64,000 bases of DNA from Stomoxys calcitrans (taxonomy: Eukaryota > Arthropoda > Insecta > Diptera > Muscidae): NCBI RefSeq assembly GCF_963082655.1, contig NC_081552.1:49149781-49213780 (forward strand). Reading direction: 5' to 3'. The notes below the pieces were generated by a model, which was not told where the DNA came from, made no database searches, and saw only the letters and a list, made by a program, of their open reading frames with translations. The translations under genes and the position numbers were made by a program. Below, piece by piece: positions 44,714 to 57,817 of the stretch; position 1 is the stretch's first letter, and each line of letters opens with the position of its first letter.

Positions 44714-45990
44714 TTTTTTTATACCCACCACCGAAGGATGGGGGTATATTCATTTTGTCATTCCGTTTGCAACACATCGAAATATCCATTTCCGACCCTA
44801 TAAAGTATATATATTCTAGATCAGCGTAAAAATCTAAGACGATCTAGGCATGTCCGTCCGTCTGTCCGTCTATCTGTTGAAATCACGCTACAGTCTTCAA
44901 AAATAGAGATATTGAGTTGAAATTTTGCACAGAGTCTTTTTCTATCCATAAGCAGGTTAAGTTCGAAGATGCGCTATATCGGACTATATCTTGATATAGC
45001 CCCCATATAGATCGATCCGCCGATTTAGGGTCTAAGGCCCACAAAAGCTACATTTAATATTCGATTTTGTTGAAGTTTGGGACAGAGAGTTGTGTTAGGC
45101 CCCCGAACGTCTTTCGTTAATTTTGCCCAGATCGGCCAAGATTTGGATATAACTGCCACATAGACCGATCCTCAGATTTAGGGTCTAAGGCCCATAAAAG
45201 CCACATTTATTATCCGATTTTGCTGAAATTTGGCACAGTAAGTTGTGTTAGGCCCTTCGACATTTTTCGTCAATTTGGCTTAGATCGGTCCAGATTTGAA
45301 TATAGCTGCCACATAGACCGATCCTCCGATTTAGGGTCTTAGGCCCATAAAAGCCACATTTATTATCCGATTTTGCTGAAATTTGGGACAGTGTCTTATG
45401 TTAGGCCCTCCAACGATCTTCGTTAATTTGGCTCAGATCGGCCAAGATTTGGATATAACTGCCACATAGACCGATCCTCAGATTTAGGGTCTTAGGCCCA
45501 TAAAAGCCACATTTATTTTCCGATTTTGCTGAAATTTGGGACCGTGAGTTGTATTAGGCCTTCCGACATTCTTCGTCAATTTGGCGCAGATCGGTCCAGA
45601 TTTGGATATAGCTGCCATATAGACCGATCTTCCGGTTTAGTGTCTTAGGCCCATAAAAGACACATTTATTACTCGATTTTGCTGAAATTTGAGACAGTGA
45701 GTTGTGTTAGGCCCTTCGATATCCTTCGTCAATTTGGCTCAGATCGGTCCAGATTTATATATAGCTGCCATATAGACCGATCCTCCGATTTAGGGTCTTA
45801 GGCCCAAAAGAGCCACATTTAGTATCCGATTTTGATGGAACAGTGAGTGAGTTGTGTCAAGCCCACGACTTCCTTCGTAAATTTGATCCAGATCGGTCGA
45901 GATTCGGAATGAAAGGTGGTTTACATATATACCCGAGGTGGTGGGTATCCAAAGTTCGGCTCGGCCGAACTTAACGCCTTTTTACTTGTT
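44714..45990 (+). mobile_element. Mini-me/DINE-1-like element, subfamily B, full length
   Basis: The start is TTTTTTATACCCACCACCG. Core and (GTCY)n lie at 44806-44875. Five to six monomers precede GGTGGTGGGTATCC, the hairpin (GTTCGGCTCGGCCGAAC) and CGCCTTTTTACTTGTT. Confidence 0.92.
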
Positions 45991-46289
45991 TTTTTTTTGC
46001 AAAAAGTTAATATATATAAACCCTTATCAAAATCCATTTAGTTGCAAATTTTAAACTTAAACGAAATCGTTGAAACAAAAATATAAATGGTTTGGAAGTT
46101 ATATGGAGTAAAACCGAAAAATTTATAGTGGTGCTATTATTTTGACCGCAGCTGTATATCTTTCGAATTGACATATTGACCACGTTGAAGTCCCAATCCT
46201 TATTAAAATGTGATGCAAATTTGTATGTGATCTTCTGTTGTGTTTCTACAACGTCGTTGGCCGGTATGATCCATTGAGGTCATATAGAA

Positions 46290-46770
46290 AACCAGTAAGT
46301 AAAAGCATAAGTAGGGCGGTGCAGACTGTATAATGCCCTAATCTGAACGGATTTCTTTGAAATTCGCAAATAATGTCGAGAGACATAATAAAATCCCTCT
46401 TGTCAAACTTCGAAGGATTCGGCTAACAAATGAGCACTCTATTGCAATATTTCTCAAAATCGGAGGAACATACGTAATGGAGCTATATCCAAATCTGAAC
46501 GGATTTTTTTTTTTGCAATTTTAGTATGCTTCGTCTCTTCGCCAAAAAAAAAAATGTACGTGCCGAATTTGAAGACGATCGGATGAAACTTGCGACCTGT
46601 TGTTTGCACAGAAATCAACATGGATAGACGGACAGACAGACAGACGGATATAGCAAAATCGAATCAGAAAGCAGTTCTGAGTCGATCGCTATATTTATCA
46701 ATAGGTCTATCTCTCTAATTTTTAGTTATGACCCACCCTGTAAACCAGTGGTGGTGTGTATAGGGTATAA
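46290..46770 (-). mobile_element. Divergent mini-me-like element
   Basis: It has an AGTAAGTAAAAGCATAAG start, two monomer-like units and a (GACAGACAGACG) run at 46626-46648. The end has ACCAGTGGTGGTGTGTATAG. Its core (CGAATCAGAAAGCAG...GATCG) differs from the main subfamilies, so it is an older or separate lineage. Confidence 0.65.
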
Positions 46771-47070
46771 TAATCTTCCGATACATGATGTAGGGTGTAT
46801 AAGAACCGTTCCGATATAGCCTTACTCAGTTTATGTTTTTTTCAGACATTCCTAGAACTGTTAACAAGCACGCCTAGAATTTCTTTTTTTTCTCGTTTTT
46901 TTTAGTGCCAAAATTCTCCAGAGAGAGGCTAAAGATGATTCCTCAACCCCATGGGTAAACTGGGATTTTAGCATTAAACATTTACCATTCAAATTCCAAA
47001 ATCTAACAGAATAGCAGCCATTAAATATGGCTAGCAAATAATCACTATTTTGTTGTATGAAACATTTATC
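46771..47070. other. Unclassified 300-bp spacer
   Basis: Nothing recognisable was seen. A 70-codon minus frame here has no domain. Confidence 0.4.
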
Positions 47071-48275
47071 CATAATTGTATAGGATGTGGGGGTATACTA
47101 ATCTGGTCAATCGGTTTGTAACACCTCGAAATATTGATCTAAGGCGCCATATGGTATACATATTCTTGATCGTCTCGACATTCAGAGTCGATCTACCCAT
47201 GTCGGTCCGTTCGTCCGTCCGTCTGTCGAAAACACAGCGGTCGAACGCATAAAGCTAGCTGCTTGAAATTCTGCAATGATACTTCTATTTAATGTAGGTC
47301 GTTGGAAATTGCAAATGGGTCATATAGGTTAAAATTTTGCTATAGCTGCTATATAAACCAATCTCCCGATTTGACTTCTTGAGCCCTGAAAGCCGCAATT
47401 TTTGTCCGATTTGGCTTGAATTTTGCATGTAGTGTTGTGTTACGACTTGCAACAACTGTGCCAAGTATAGTTCAAATCGGTAAATAACCTGATATAGCTG
47501 CAGTATAAACCAATCTCTCGATTTTCCTTGGTGAGTCCCTGGAAGCCAAAATTGTTGTTCGATTTAGCTTAAAATTTTGCGGATAGTGGTCCGCACAGTC
47601 CAAATCGGTATCATATAGCTCCCATATAAACCGACTTTCCGATTTGACTTTTTGGGCCCTTACTAGCCGCAATTTTAGCCCGATTTGCCTAAAATGTTGC
47701 ATAAAATTTTCTGTTATGACTTTCAACCACTGTACAAAGTAAAGTCCAAATCATTCTGTAACCTGGTACAGCTTCCATATATAAACTGATCTCCCGATTT
47801 GACTTCTTGGGTCCTTACAAGCCGCATTTTTTGTCCGATTGCTCTGTTACGACTTCCAACAGCTGTGCAAAGTACGGTGCAAATCGGTCTATAACCTGAT
47901 ATAGCTCCCATATAAACCGGTCTCCCGATTTGACTTCTTGAGTCCCTGGAAGCCGCAATTTTTGTCCGATTTGACTAAAATTTGGTATGACTCCCACCAA
48001 CTGTGCCAAGAACGGTCCCAATCGGTCTATAATCTGATATAGCTCCCATATAAACCAATCCGCCGATTTGACTTTGGAACTTTAGACCGATTTGGCTAAA
48101 TCGCGATTTGGTCTGCAATTGGCTGAAATTTTGCATATAGTGTTCTAGTGTTCAGTCTATAACCTGACATGGGTTCCATGTAAACCGATCTATCGATCAT
48201 CCTTGTTCGGTTCCTAGAAACTTTAATTTTTGCTGGTTTGACAAAGTTTGGTATGTGGAATAAAATTATGCCCTT
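47071..48275 (+). mobile_element. Mini-me-like element, diverged, hairpin end lost
   Basis: The start is decayed (TAGGATGTGGGGGTATACTAA). The core and a (GTCC)n run lie at 47155-47228. Six monomers with CCCATATAAACCGATCTCCCG follow. No CTTGTT terminus is present before an oppositely oriented piece begins. Confidence 0.8.
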
Positions 48276-48694
48276 TCGGTCGGGGTGATCGGGAGATCGG
48301 TTTATAGCGGAGCTATATCAGGTTATAAACCGATTTGAACCATACTAAGCATAGTTGTTGGAAGTCACAACAGAACACCACAGGCAAAATTTCAGCCAAA
48401 TCGGACAAAAATTCCGGCTTACAGCGGCTCAAGAAGTCAAATCGGGAGATCGGTTTATATAGGAGCTATATCCAAATCTGAACCGATGTGGCCTAATTGA
48501 AATCCCCAACGACCTACATCACGCGTTCGTCCGCTATTGTGATATTGACAGACGGACGAACATGGCTACATCGAATCGGAACATCGAGACGATCAAGAAT
48601 ATATATACTTTATGGATTCTTAGAGGAATATTTCGAGGTGTTACAAACGTACTGATTAGATTACTATACCCCCATCCTATGGTGGTGGGTATAA
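48276..48694 (-). mobile_element. Mini-me fragment, core end only
   Basis: One and a half monomers, a GACAGACGGACG run, the core with (TA)n (about 48595-48610) and a GGTGGTGGGTATAA end are present. It faces the preceding piece, so the two monomer arrays meet in inverted order. Confidence 0.8.
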
Positions 48695-48753
48695 AAAGTC
48701 GAGTTTGTTGCATGAGTGAATAAAAGTTAATTTGCTTTCAAAAGATAAAAAAT

Positions 48754-49892
48754 ATTTTTATACCCTCCACCATATAATGGGGGGTATACTAATTTCGTCA
48801 TTCTGTTTGTAACTACTCGAAATATTCGCCTGAGACCCCATAAAGTTTATATATTCTTGATCGTCGCGACATTTTATGTCGATCTAGCCATGTCCGTCCG
48901 TCTGTCTGTCTGTCTGTCGAAAGCACGCTAACTTCCGAAGGAAAAGCTAGCACAAATACTTCTTATTAGTGTAGGTCGGTTGGTATTGTAAATGGGCCAT
49001 ATCGGTCCATGTTTTGATACAGCTGCCATATAAACCGATCTTAGGTCTTGACTTCTTGAGCCTCTAGAGGTCGCAATTCTCATCCGATTTGACTGAAATT
49101 TTGCACATAGTGTTTTAGTATCACTTGTAACAACTGTGTTATGGTATGGTTCAAATCGGTCCATAAACTGGTATAGCTGCCATATAAACCGATCTTGGGT
49201 CTTGACTTCTTGAGCCTCTAGAGTGCGCAATTCTTACCCGATTGGAATGAAATTTTGCACGACGTATTTTGTTATGATATCCAACAACTGTGCTAAGTAT
49301 GATTCAATTCGGTTCATAACCTGATAGAGCTGCCATATAAACCGATCGTGGGACTTGACTTCTTGAGCTTCTAGAGGGCGCAGTTCTTATCCGATTTGGC
49401 TGAAATATTGAATGACGTTTTTTATTCTTACTTTCAACAATTGTGCCAAATAAGGTTTAAATCGGTTCATAACCTGATATGGCTGCCATATAAACCGATC
49501 TAGGATCTTGACTTCTTGAGCCTCTAGAGCTCGCAATTATTATCCAATTTGCCTGAAATTTTGTACGACGGATCCTCTCATGACCATCAATACACGTGTT
49601 TATTATGGTCTGAATCGGTCTATAGCCCGGTACAGCTCCCATACAAATCGATCTCTCTATTTTACTTCTTGAGCCCCCAAAGGGCGCAATTCTTATTCGA
49701 ATTGGCTGACATTTTACACTGGTCTCCAACATATAATTTAATTGTGGTCCAAACCGGACCATATCTTGATATCGCTCTAATAGCAGAGCAAATCTTTTCT
49801 TATATCATTTTTAGCCTAAGAAGAGATGTCGGGAAAAGAACTCGACAAATGCGCTCCATGGTGGAGGGTATATAAGATTCGGCCCGGCCCGA
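48754..49892 (+). mobile_element. Mini-me/DINE-1-like element, subfamily A, truncated at the hairpin
   Basis: It has the TTTTTATACCCTCCACCATA start, (GTCY)n at 48893-48918, and five monomers. The GATGTCGGGAAAAG module and GGCCCGGCCCGAA follow, but no ACTTAGCACGC...CTTGTT tail. Confidence 0.9.
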
Positions 49893-50657
49893 ATGTGTAT
49901 TTTATACAGGCAGAGTAGCAGATTTTTGCTTTTGAAACAAATTTCCAGCGTATTTGGCCGCCTGATAGCGACTTAATTGGTGATGGTTTGGCGACGCTTT
50001 TTTTTTAGTATTTGTGGTCTGTTTTAGAAATTCTGTGCCTTTTCTACGTTGTGCCATTTCATGTTGATCTATTCTGTGGTTTTCTATTGATTTGATTTGT
50101 GGTTTTGTTTTGTTTTTCGCCAAGTACATTGATATGCTTTCGGCTATTGCCAGCGATCGATTGAAATGTAATTTAGATCATCTATCGTTGGGTTTCTTTG
50201 ATACTTGATATTATGGAACTCATTATTTAGTGGAGTGCCTGTTTACAATTGTGTGTGGGGGTCGATCATATCTTTGCTTTTAGTGTTCTATATGTCCATA
50301 AGTGTGTTTGCCAATATTGAAATATATGTGCATATATAAGATTTTTTGTTTGATTATCGTCTTTCAATTGTAATTTGTTCTCAATTTCAAAATAATCACT
50401 TTGAGTGTTCTGTTTTCAAAAATTTATTAGGTATTCGTTTTCTCTAATGCCGATGCTCTATAGATGTTCGAGGTTCCAGACAAACCAGAAAGAAACCTTA
50501 AAAGTAATTTAAAGCAAATCGAATGTACATTCATAATTAGGTTGGGGCTTTTCATTACCATGTGTTATTGTAGGAGGCGGTGGAGATACAGTGGGATAGA
50601 TAAATAAATACGAAGAAACAATTGAGATGGGCAAAGTATCAAAACTTAAGTGGCAAG
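49893..50657. other. Unclassified 765-bp spacer
   Basis: A 75-codon Lys/Gln-rich minus frame (49902-50129) shows no recognisable domain and is probably chance. The rest is AT-rich with no repeat recognised. Confidence 0.5.
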
Positions 50658-50811
50658 AAACAAGTAAAGAGGTATGAACCACATTTCAACGAAATCCGTT
50701 GAAATTTCCCCGTTTAGAGACCCATTGGAACTATAGCCAGATATGGTCTGATCTAGGCCAGCATGGACGTCGAACGTCTATTACAGCTCATTTCATTCGA
50801 GATTAGAGCAA
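50658..50811 (-). mobile_element. Mini-me scrap
   Basis: AACAAGTAAAGAGG is followed by monomer-like GAACCACATTTCAACGAAATC and GCCAGATATGGTCTGATC. It ends where the next element begins. Confidence 0.6.
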
Positions 50812-52279
50812 ACAAGTAAAAGCGTGCTAAGTTCGGCCGGGCCGAATCTTATATACCCTCCACCATGGATCGCATTTGTCGAGTTCTTTTCCCGGCATCT
50901 CTTCTTAGGCAAAAAAGGATATAAGAAAAGAGTTGCTCTGCTATTAAAACGATATCTAGATATGGTCCGGCTCGGGCCACAATTAAATTATGTGTTGGAG
51001 ACCTGTGTAAAATTTCCGCCAATTCGTATAAGAATTGCGCCCATTAGGGCTCACGAAGTAAAATAGAGAGAACCATTTATATGGGATCTGTATCGGGCTG
51101 TAGACCGATTCAGACCATAATAAACACGTTTGTTGATGGTCATGAGAGGATCCGTCGTACTAAATTTCAGGCATATCGGATAATAATTGCGACCTCTAGG
51201 GGTCAAGAAGTCAAGATCCCAGATCGGTTTATATGGCAGCTATATCAGGTTATGAACCGATTTGAACCTTATTTGACACAGTTGTTGAAAGTAACAACAA
51301 AATACGTCATGCAAAATTTCAGCCAAATCGGATAGGAATTGCGCCCTCTAGAAGCTCAAGAAGTCAAGTCCCCAGACCTGTTTATATGACAGCTATATCA
51401 GGTTATGAACCGATTTGAACCATACTTGGCATAGTTGTTGGATATCATAACAGAACACGTCGTGCAAAATTTCATTCTGATCGGATAAGAATTGCGCACG
51501 CTAGAGGCTCAAGAAGTCAAGACCCAAGATCGGTTTATATGGCAGCTATATCAGGTTATGGACCGATTTGAACCATACTTGGCATAGTTGTTGGATATCA
51601 TAACAAAACACGTCGTGCAAAATTTCATTCCAATCGGATAAGAAGTGCGCACTCTAGAGGCTCAAGAAGTCAAGACCCAAGATCGGTTTATATGGCAGCT
51701 ATATCAGGTTATGAACCGATTTGAACCATACTTGGCACAGTTGTTGGATATAACAATAAAACACGTCGTGCAAAATTTCATTCCAATCGGATAAGAATTG
51801 CGCACGCTAGAGGCTCAAGAAGTCAAGACCCCTGATCGGTTTATATGGCAGCTATATCAAAACATGGACCGATATGGCCCATTTACAATACCAACCGACC
51901 TACACTAATAAGAAGTATTTGTGCAAAATTTCAAGCGGCTAGCTTTACTCCTTCGGAAGTTAGCGTGCTTTCAACAGACAGACGGACGGACGGACGGACA
52001 TATGGGAGCTGTATCGGTCTATAGCCCGATACAGCTCCCATATAAATCGATCTCTCTATTTTACTTCTTGAGCCCTCAAAGGGCGCAATTCTTATTCGAA
52101 TTGGCTGACATTTTACACAGGTCTCCAACATGTAATAATATAATAATAGCAGAGCAAATCTTTTCTTATATCCTTTTTTGCCTGAGAAGAGATGCCGGGA
52201 GAAGAACTCGGCAAATGCGATCCATGGTGGGGGGTATGTAAGATTCGGCCCGGCCGAACTTAGCACGCTTTTACTTGTT
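50812..52279. mobile_element. Fold-back mini-me with hairpin ends at both termini
   Basis: The left part is a normal minus-oriented subfamily A copy up to its (GACG)n run (51976-51999). Instead of the core and CCACC end, it continues with an inverted hairpin end (52001-52279) finishing GCACGCTTTTACTTGTT. The two arms are alike but not identical; the right one lacks about 40 bp. A 17-bp perfect inverted pair, loop 8 nt, sits exactly at the join (52001-52017 with 52026-52042). Confidence 0.88.
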
Positions 52280-52420
52280 TACACTTTTTTTCTAAAGCAA
52301 GCTAAAAGTAACAGTTGATAACTGACAGAAGAAAGAATGCAATTACAGAGTCACAAGCTGTGAAAAAATTTGTCAACGCCGACTATATGAAAAATCCGTC
52401 ATTACTTTTTGGGCAACCCA
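52280..52420 (+). mobile_element. Mariner-type MITE, left part missing
   Basis: It starts within the interior (TTACACTTTTTTTCTAAAGC) exactly at the fold-back element's end, and finishes with the right terminus TTACTTTTTGGGCAACCCA. This suggests the mini-me end inserted into, or deleted, the MITE's left half. Confidence 0.88.
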
Positions 52421-53142
52421 TAGATATAGCTCCCATATAAATCTTTCATCCGATATGGCCTATTAAAGCTGTAGAAGCCACAATTTTGGTCCGATCTTTA
52501 CAAAATGTTGCACAAGTTGTTTTACTTGACGTCCCAATACGTGTGCAGAATTTCAAGATCGGTTCAGATTTAGATATAGCTCTCATATATATCTTCCTCC
52601 GATATGGCCTCTCAAGACTATATAAGCCACAATTTTAGTTCGATGTTCTCAAAATTTTGCATGAGATGTTTTATTTAATGTTCCAACATGTGTGCGAAAT
52701 TTAATAAAAATCCGTTCAGATTTAGATATAGCTCCCATATATATCTGTCATCAGATATGGCATTTGAAGGGTAAAGGAGCCACAATTATATATAATAACA
52801 TGTTTAAAGCCCATAAAACCTTTATTTATTTATATTTAAGCCTCCCGACTTTCGACATGAATATGGTTCACATAGGACTTTATTTAGCTATAGCTGCCAT
52901 ATAGACCGATCTTCCAATTTAGGTTCTTAATCCCATAAAAAGCGGATTTATTGCCTGATTTCGCTGAATCTGTCACTTGTATATGAATTCTCGGGACCTG
53001 AATGAATTATAATAGAGACCAACCGGTGTTTAGATATAACTATGGATATGGAAGTGCAGTTATAATAAAATAGGATGATTTGTATATCGGTGGCGGGTAG
53101 CCAAAATTCGGTACAGCCGAACTCATCGCGTTTTTGCTCGTT
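52421..53142 (+). mobile_element. Mini-me-like element, distinct subfamily, core end missing
   Basis: Three monomers with AGATATAGCTCCCATATA and GATATGGCCT boxes differ from subfamilies A and B. The tail GGTGGCGGGTAGCC, AATTCGGTACAGCCGAAC, then GCGTTTTTGCTCGTT is recognisable. Confidence 0.75.
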
Positions 53143-53552
53143 TCTTTTAATGTAGAAAATAGGGTGTGAGTTATATCATCTTCACTGTCACCTTTACTAA
53201 CATATTTTTCTTTTTTGTGTCTTTATAGGTAAGTCTACCAACTTGTTTTTCATGTGGACGATGTCTGGTATGTAAATTGAATTTCATAACTTTTTGTTTT
53301 TTGTTTTTTGTTTTAATTTTTAATACATATTCCTTGAAATAATTGTCCTAATCCTTCAACAGACAATACGATTGGTATACCAAATACATGGACATAGTGT
53401 CGTAGTTAAAATCATCATAAACTTTTAAAGAGAAATATTTTTTTTTTGAATAGGAAAGGCATTGAGGATGGAGCGTATAGTCCGAAACCTTCGAGAAACT
53501 GTTGAAATCTCAACTTGTATGTTAATTCCTTACACCACTTCTGTGGTACAGG
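53143..53552. other. Unclassified 410-bp spacer
   Basis: AT-rich with poly-T runs. There is no gene or known repeat. Confidence 0.5.
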
Positions 53553-55391
53553 GTATACCCCCACCGAAGAATGGGGGTATATTCATTTTGTCATTCCGTT
53601 TGCAACACATCGAAATATCCATATCCGACCCTATAAAGTATATATATTCTTGATCAGCGTAAAAATCTAAGGCGATCTAGACATGTCCGTCCGTCTGTCT
53701 GTTGAAATCACGCTACAGTCTTTAAAAATAGAGATATTGGGCTGAAATTTTGCACAGATTCTTGATTTGTCCATAAGCAGGTTAAGATCGAAAATGGGCT
53801 ATATCGGACTATATCTTGATATAGCCCCCATATAGACCGATCGGCCGATTTAGGGTCTAAGGCCCATAAAAGCCACATTTAATATCCGATTTTGCTGAAA
53901 ATTGGAACAGAGAGTTGTGTTAGGCCCCCGAACGTCCTTCGTTAATTTGGCCTAGATCGGTTCAGATTTGGATATTGCTGCCATATAGACCGACCATCCG
54001 ATTTAGTGTTTTAGGCCCATAAAAGCCACATTTATTACCCGCTTTTGCTGGAATTTAAGACAGTGAGTTGTGTTAGGTCCTTTGACATCTTTCGTCAATT
54101 TGGCTTAGATCGGTTCAGATTTGGATATAGCTGCCATATAGACCGATCATCCGATTTAGGGTCTTAGGCCCATAAAAGCCACATTTATTACCCGATTTTG
54201 CTGGAATTTAAGACAGTGAGTTGTGTTAGGTCCTTTGACATCTTTCGTCAATTTGGCCCGAATCGGTCCGGATTTGAATATAGCTGCCATACAAACCGAT
54301 CCTCAGATTTAGGGTCTTAGGTCCATAAAAGTCACATTAATTATCCGATTTTGCTGCAATTTGGGACAGCGAGTTGTGTTAGGTCCTTTGACATCTTTCG
54401 TCAATTTGGCCCGAATCGGTCCAGATTTGAATATAGCTGCCATATAGACCGATCCTCCGATTTAGGGTCTTAGTCTCATAAAAGCCACATTTAATATCCG
54501 ATTTTGCTGAAATTTGGGACAGTGAGTTGGGTTAGGCCCTTTGACATTTTTCGTCAATTTGGCTTAGATCGGTTCAGATTTGAATATAGCTGTCATATAG
54601 ACTGATCCTGAGATTTAGGTTCTTAGGCCCATAAAAGCCACATTTATTATCCGATTTTGCTGAAATTTGGGACAGTGAGTTGTTTTCGGCCCATCGACAT
54701 CCTTCTTCAATTTGGCCTTGATCGATTCAGATTTTGATATAGCTGCCATATAGACCGATCATCCGATTTAGGTTCTTAGGCCCATAAAAGCCACATTTAT
54801 TATCCGATTTTGCTGAAATTTGGGACAGTGAGTTGTGTTAGGCCCTTTGACATTTTCCGTCAATTTGGCTTAGATCGGTCCAGATCTGAATATAGCTGCC
54901 ATATAGACCGATCTTACGATTTAATGGTTTGGGCCCATAAAGGGCGCATTTATTGTCCGATTTCGCTGAAATTTGGGACAGTGAGTTAAGTTAAGCCCCT
55001 CGACAAACTTCTGCAATTTGGCTCAGATCGATCAAGATTTGCATATAGCTGCCATATAGACCGATCTCTCGATCTAAGGTTTTGGGGCCATAAAAGGCGC
55101 ATTAATTGTCCGATTTCGCCGAAATTTGCGACATTGAGTTGTGTAAGGCTCTCCGAAATTTTTCTGCAACTTGGCCCAAATCGGCCCAGATTTGGATATA
55201 GCTGCCATGTAGACCGATATCTGGATTTTAAGTCTTGGCCCCATAAAATGCTCAGTATTTGGTCGAAATCGGAACATATTTCGTTATAACTGCTATGGGA
55301 CATAAGGTATGCAATTTTTAACCGGATTTTGATGAACGGTGGTTTACATATATTCCCAAGGTGGTGGGAACTTAACGCCTTTTTACTTGTT
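53553..55391 (+). mobile_element. Mini-me/DINE-1-like element, subfamily B, about 1.84 kb (among the longest here)
   Basis: It starts GGTATACCCCCACCGAAG, with the core and (GTCY)n at 53640-53702. About nine monomers follow. Two neighbouring ones (about 53970-54240) share long identical stretches, as from a recent internal duplication. The hairpin is lost (GGTGGTGGGAACTTAACGCC), but the TTTTTACTTGT tail remains. Confidence 0.9.
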
Positions 55392-56639
55392 TCTTATGCT
55401 GTTGTTTACCAATTCAAAAATCATTCATTAAAGTTGCGGAAGCTGTGTTGCACATCACTAGATTGTCTCTGAAAATATAGATTTCTATCAACAATTTAAA
55501 TGAATGGAGCTCTAAACTAATATTTTTTCTCATTTAATATTTGACCCAGTTTTGTGTTAATAAGAATTCAAGTGACTGCACGTTTTATGTTACGTTAACA
55601 TTTTTCACTTGTCCAATATCGCCTACGGTCTTACATATATCGTTCTATAAAAAGTAACATTTACATTGGTATAATAACCCACTCAATTGAGCAACATTAG
55701 GATTGCTTCTATTTCCTTAAAAAAAAAATGTTATTCCATTCATTCTGCTGCGCCAACTTACTTGGCTCTGCCTGGCAGCTCTGTCAAGGTGTTATGAGCT
55801 GCTATAACTGCAGTCACCAACTGCTGAGAGAGAAACGCAACGTCTTTGTTAATGTTGCGTTGTTATTTCTTGAACGATGACATGGTTGTTAGTCAGATGG
55901 TTGTAATGGACGGTCAGACACAGACGGCTGGATAGATGGACGGCCAGTCAATCAGTTTGTTGCACAGGCATTAGCTGTCAGGAATATGTTGCAATGTTGA
56001 CAGATTTTCTTTATGCCACGTTCGCGAGCGATGATTGATGACATTTGATTTAATCACTCTTTTGACTTTTTAACACATCCAATCTTTCAATAACACAAAT
56101 TTTTCCGTCTTTTTCATGAGATTTTCTTTTGCTTTGCAGAACGAAGCAATCTAAACTAATTTTTGTTTTTTTTTTTTACTTAAACTCTAAGATTTACAGC
56201 AATGTATTTATAAGTGCAAAAATGTACCATGGCGATTTGCTTGATGATAACCCCCATAGTGGGTATGTTAGTGGAAATCACTCACATGCAGGTGTTTTCT
56301 CCTCATTTTGCTGATGGAATAACGATGAACGAGATTTGGCAACATTTGCTATGGGACTGGACATTGGTTTGATTTACTTCAACCATTTGTTGCATTTTTT
56401 ATGCGCCAAAAAAACATCTTCAAAGTAAAGAAACCGCTAAGCGAACGCTAATGGAATCAGAAACCTTAAGATATTTGCGTATGCCATATACAAAATAATG
56501 TAATGGATGTGCAACAAATCGATTACCCTACAAGCATCAATTAAAATTAAATTATTCATATGAAGATTTTTGCCCTACAGAATATTGTTTCAAAATGTTA
56601 TTTCTTGTTGTCCACTGTTGTCCAGTATATGCAACAAAA
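55392..56639. other. Longest repeat-poor stretch of the window, no gene recognised
   Basis: These 1.25 kb carry no copy of the families described. A region of normal base composition (about 55735-56040) could be unique host intergenic or intronic DNA. No exon is supported. Confidence 0.5.
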
Positions 56640-57817
56640 TTAAAAATGGTATATGTATTGGGTTGCCCAAAAAGTAATTGCGGATTTTTTAAAAGAAAGT
56701 AAATGCATTTTTAATAAAACTTAGAATGAACTTTAATTAAATATACTTTTTTACACTTTTTTCCTAAAGCAAGCTAAAAGTAACAGCTGATAACTGACAG
56801 AAGATAGAATGCAATTACAGAGTCACAAGCTGTGAAAAAATTTGTCAACGCCGACTATATGAAAAATCCGCAATTACTTTTTGGGCAACCCAATATGTCG
56901 TATACAGTATAGCAATAGTAATGCCTATATTTGAATCCCATATGATCGTTATGGGTCTAAGAATTCGCTTGGAGGGTTTAGGGTCATTTAAGTTTGGATG
57001 TTAGATGTACTCCATTCTTATTTGAGCCCGATTTTCTCAGGGAGATTTGGGAAGGCCCCCAGGGTTGTGGTTGGTGAGTTTAGGTGGTAGTATGGACCCC
57101 AGAAACGTGGTCCCAAAAGAAGGTATCATTTTCGTACTCCACTCACAAATACTTTCATTTGAGCCCCACATTACCATAGTCGGTAAACATGTCCGATTTA
57201 GGGGTGTTTTGGTGAGGTGAGGTGGTCCCTCATACACTTAGATCTTAAAAAAAATTCAGCATAGTGTTCTACTGTCAAAAATCTTTTCTTTTGAATTCGA
57301 TATTGCCATTGGTTTCAGAAGGGATGAAATGAGGATAAATTGGATATAAATCCTAGTTCTAATTTCAAATACCTTTCATTGCAATAGTCAGCAAATATGT
57401 GTGGTTTGGGGGGGTGGGCCCTCCACTCTCATTGAGCCCCATATTCCTCCTATTTGAGGGTTGTTATGGGTGTGGGACGTTTCCTAGCCCTTTTCATTTG
57501 AACACCATATTTCCATAGACGGCAAACATGTCCGGTTTTGGGGGATGGGGCAGACAAATATATATCAGATTCGTGTTTTACTCTCAAATACCTTTTATTT
57601 GAGCCCCATGTGGTCAGCAAATGCATCCTATTTGGGAGGTGTTATGGTGGTGGGGACGCTTTTTCCCTAATGTTGGTCTCAGATTCGTGCCGTACTCCCA
57701 AAGACTATTCATTTTAGCCTCATATTGCTATGTTCGGAAAATTTGGTGCGGCCCCATGCACTTGGTCCCACAATTGCATATTCTGATATGCGTTCTCTAA
57801 TCTAAAATATACTTGAT
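56640..57817 (+). repeat. Family D repeat, including its head, with a MITE inside
   Basis: The head AAATGGTATATGTA is split by the MITE at 56658 and continues TATGTCG...AATGCCTATATTTG. Units with GAGCCCCA(C/T)ATT follow. Compared with 23165-23300, the order is the same. Confidence 0.78.
56658..56893 (+). mobile_element. Mariner-type MITE, 236 bp, perfect termini
   Basis: The TTGGGTTGCCCAAAAAGTA terminus is inverted exactly at the right end (about 32 bp). TA is duplicated at 56656-56657 and 56894-56895. The empty site exists at 23180 (GTATATGTATGTCG), confirming insertion into family D. Confidence 0.95.

Larger units (their letters stand above)
41826..46154. mobile_element. Old Tc1-like transposon shell packed with later insertions
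   Basis: The left tip CAGTGCCGGTCAAAATAATAG (41826) matches the inverse of the right tip (CTATTATTTTGACCGCAGCTG, ending 46154) at about 22 of 25 positions, and TA lies at both sides. The interior kept is only about 41826-42016, 44467-44713 and 45991-46154. No transposase frame survives. At least three mini-me copies, a SINE and a MITE fill it. Confidence 0.65.

Noticed and set aside
49902..50129. A Lys/Gln-rich 75-codon minus ORF as a nucleocapsid-like protein
   Set aside because: There are no Cys/His motifs and no adjacent retroelement, and the composition is explained by AT-rich DNA.
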